In this document: positions 62,570-64,000 of the stretch, one piece after another
Layout of the letters: each line of letters begins with the position of its first letter
Numbering within the stretch: the first letter of the stretch is position 1
Source of the DNA: Sinorhizobium mexicanum
GTDB lineage: Bacteria; Pseudomonadota; Alphaproteobacteria; Rhizobiales; Rhizobiaceae
Assembly (NCBI RefSeq): GCF_013488225.1
Contig: NZ_CP041238.1
Coordinates: 1,203,501-1,267,500, forward strand
DNA length: 64,000 nucleotides
Reading direction: 5' to 3'
Made by a program: the position numbers and the translations under genes
Notes under the pieces: model-generated
What the model saw: only the letters and a program-made list of their open reading frames with translations
Told to the model about the DNA's origin: nothing
Databases searched by the model: none

Positions 62570-63052
62570 ATGACGGACGACATCCATACTGGCGGATGCC
62601 AATGTGGCGCGATCCGCTTTCGCGTCGAGGGAGAACTCGGCGACGCCTCGGTTTGCCATTGCCGCATGTGCCAGAAGGCGAGCGGAAACTTCTATCTGCC
62701 GCTCGTCTCCGTGCGCGGAGCGACGGTCACCTGGACGCGCGGCGAGCGCAGGCGCTTCCAGTCGTCGAACGCCGTCAGGCGCGGCTTCTGCGGTGATTGC
62801 GGCACGCCGCTGACCTATGAAGCGCCGGACGGCATGGCACTGGCGATCGCTGCCTTCGACAGGCCGCAAGGCATCGCGCCGACGATCCAGTGGGGGATCG
62901 AGGCGAAGCTCCCCTATGTCGACCGGGTGCACGAACTCCCGGGCGAAGACACCATGTCGGATGTGGCGGCGGGCTCCTTCCTCGCCGACCTCATTTCCTA
63001 TCAGCACCCCGATCACGATACTGAAACCTGGCCACCGGAGGCAAAGCGATGA
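62570..63052 (+). CDS. GFA-family zinc-binding protein, copy 1
   Basis: A 160-residue protein of the glutathione-dependent formaldehyde-activating (GFA/CENP-V-like) family. Zinc ligands are in GGCQCGAIRF (Cys pair), VCHCRMCQKASG, and GFCGDCGTPLTYE. No proof that it acts on formaldehyde; family functions vary. AGGAGCG lies 6 bases before the ATG at 62570. It overlaps copy 2 by four bases; copies 1-3 lie in series. Confidence 0.9.
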   Translation: MTDDIHTGGCQCGAIRFRVEGELGDASVCHCRMCQKASGNFYLPLVSVRGATVTWTRGERRRFQSSNAVRRGFCGDCGTPLTYEAPDGMALAIAAFDRPQGIAPTIQWGIEAKLPYVDRVHELPGEDTMSDVAAGSFLADLISYQHPDHDTETWPPEAKR

Positions 63053-63525
63053 CCGATGCTGTACGAACAGGAGGATGCCAATGCGGAGCCGTGCGCTTCC
63101 GCATCTATGGAAAGCTCGGGCGCCCGTCCATCTGCCACTGCCGCATGTGCCAAAAACAGTTCGGGTCGTTCTTTTCGGCGCTGGTCACGGCCCCGAAGGA
63201 TGGGGTGGAGTGGACCCGTGACGAACCGAGCTACTTCCAGTCCTCCGTCAATATCGATCGCGGTTTCTGCCCGAAATGCGGAACGCCGCTGACCTATCGG
63301 CATCCGGGCGGCCTCGAAATCGCAATCGGCAGCTTCGATGACCGCTCCGACCTCGCGCCGAAAATCCAGGTCAATTACGCCGCGCGCCTGCCTTGGGTCG
63401 AAACGATTTTCGAGCAGCCGGTGCATGACGATGCGGACTATTATGCCCGGCAGGAACAGATCATCTCCTTCCAGCACCCTGACCACGAAACGGATCAGTG
63501 GCCGGTGGCGGGGGACTGGAAGTGA
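63049..63525 (+). CDS. GFA-family zinc-binding protein, copy 2
   Basis: A 158-residue paralogue of its neighbours: GGCQCGAVRF, ICHCRMCQKQFG, and GFCPKCGTPLTYR. The end DQWPVAGDWK mirrors that of copy 1. It starts in the stop codon of copy 1 and its own stop overlaps the start of copy 3 by one base (TGATG). Pronounced divergence between copies suggests different substrates. Confidence 0.9.
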   Translation: MTDAVRTGGCQCGAVRFRIYGKLGRPSICHCRMCQKQFGSFFSALVTAPKDGVEWTRDEPSYFQSSVNIDRGFCPKCGTPLTYRHPGGLEIAIGSFDDRSDLAPKIQVNYAARLPWVETIFEQPVHDDADYYARQEQIISFQHPDHETDQWPVAGDWK

Positions 63526-64000
63526 TGATCCGGCGAATCTTTACCGGCGGCTGCCAGTGCGGTGCGGTGCGCTACCGCGCCGAGGGCACGCTCGACGATC
63601 CGCATCTTTGCCATTGCCGCATGTGCCAGAAAGCGGCAGGGAACTATTTCCTGCCCCTTGCCAACATCAAGCGGGACGATTTTCTGATCACCCGCGGAGA
63701 GCCGTCCTGGTTCCAGTCGTCGCATGTCGTCAGGCGCGGCTTCTGCCGCGATTGCGGCACGCCGCTTTTCTACGACATGCCGGGCGAGGATTTCCTGAAC
63801 ATCGTCCTCGGCTCACTCGACGATCCGGACGACGTGCAGCCGATCTATCAGTCCGGAATCGAGTCGCGCATGCTGTGGTTTTCCCATCTGCCGCGCCTTC
63901 CGGAAAAGGAAACTGACAACCGCACCGAAGAATCCGCCGCGCGTCATTTGCTTGTGCTGGCATCGAACCGCCAGCATCCCGACTACGACACCGTGCATTG
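63525..64000 (+). CDS. GFA-family zinc-binding protein, copy 3 (cut by window end)
   Basis: A third copy in the same reading direction: MIRRIFTGGCQCGAVRYRAE, LCHCRMCQKAAGNYF, GFCRDCGTPLFYD. At least 158 codons are visible; the frame is still open at 64000, so it is partial. It starts on the last base of copy 2's stop codon. Its C-terminal part continues ESAARHLLVLASNRQHPDYD, matching the ISFQHPDHE end of copy 2, so only a few codons are missing. Confidence 0.88.
   Translation, partial: MIRRIFTGGCQCGAVRYRAEGTLDDPHLCHCRMCQKAAGNYFLPLANIKRDDFLITRGEPSWFQSSHVVRRGFCRDCGTPLFYDMPGEDFLNIVLGSLDDPDDVQPIYQSGIESRMLWFSHLPRLPEKETDNRTEESAARHLLVLASNRQHPDYDTVH

Noticed and set aside
1..64000. CRISPR arrays, phage genes, insertion sequences, toxin-antitoxin or defence systems.
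   Set aside because: I looked for regularly spaced repeats, transposase or integrase motifs and typical defence domains and found none. The NYN protein at 21049-21627 is the only nuclease-like orphan, and it lacks a defence context.

Overview
The window is a GC-rich, tightly packed stretch of an alphaproteobacterial chromosome. The best fit is a Rhizobiaceae member close to Sinorhizobium/Ensifer. Grounds for this are the rkpK-lpsL pair (UDP-glucose dehydrogenase and LpsL-type epimerase), the Omp2b/RopA-type porin, BA14K and TIGR02301 proteins, a DUF3563 peptide, the NadQ-type regulator near nadABC, and a dispersed family of palindromic intergenic elements resembling the Rhizobium intergenic mosaic elements (RIMEs). 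I see no transposase, integrase, phage gene or CRISPR array; apart from the short palindromes this looks like vertically inherited core chromosome.

Layout. 0-8 kb: a DMT transporter with a divergent Lrp/AsnC regulator, a diacylglycerol-kinase-like lipid kinase, then an envelope glycolipid block (GT39/GT83 transferase and polyprenyl-phosphate GT2 transferase overlapping on the minus strand, and a divergent flippase-like membrane protein), AMP nucleosidase and YnfA. 8-22 kb: small exported proteins, a GST, a DUF2147 protein, a mini-Sel1 protein behind a structured leader, a HisC-like aminotransferase, two PilZ-type proteins, tRNA-Ser(GCU), the porin, an alpha/beta hydrolase, BA14K, a lytic transglycosylase, then dapA-smpB and a NYN-domain protein. 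22-29 kb: core growth-control and RNA-metabolism genes (rpoZ, relA/spoT, DUF3563, DUF2062-acpS, lepB-rnc-era). 29-44 kb: glycerophosphodiesterase, glutathionyl-hydroquinone reductase, cyclopropane fatty acid synthase, Tex, rkpK, lpsL, an ArsR/SRPBCC/VOC set, L,D-transpeptidase, recO and PhoX. 44-57 kb: DUF2339, HD and MOSC proteins, an MFS carrier, nadABC, sodC and the minus-strand run ygfZ-HD-phosphatase-nadQ. 57-64 kb: small alphaproteobacterial proteins, a NUDIX protein, SRAP/YedK, cysS and three overlapping GFA-family genes, the last cut by the window end.

How the parts connect. RkpK and LpsL would make UDP-GlcA and then UDP-GalA. The GT2 enzyme at 4229-5248 could load a sugar such as GalA on a polyprenyl phosphate, the flippase-like protein at 5344-6300 could move it across the inner membrane, and the GT39/83 enzyme at 2728-4236 could attach it to lipopolysaccharide. 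That chain is inference from families. The NAD module is the clearest regulatory circuit: a 13-bp-arm palindrome lies in the nadA promoter region, and the NUDIX-winged-helix regulator NadQ is encoded 4 kb away. A sequence matching the two 7-bp halves of a Pho box lies upstream of phoX, which suggests phosphate control.

Limits: functions are read from motifs and family resemblance without database searches; start codons are chosen by ribosome binding sites and family length; promoters and hairpins are by eye.
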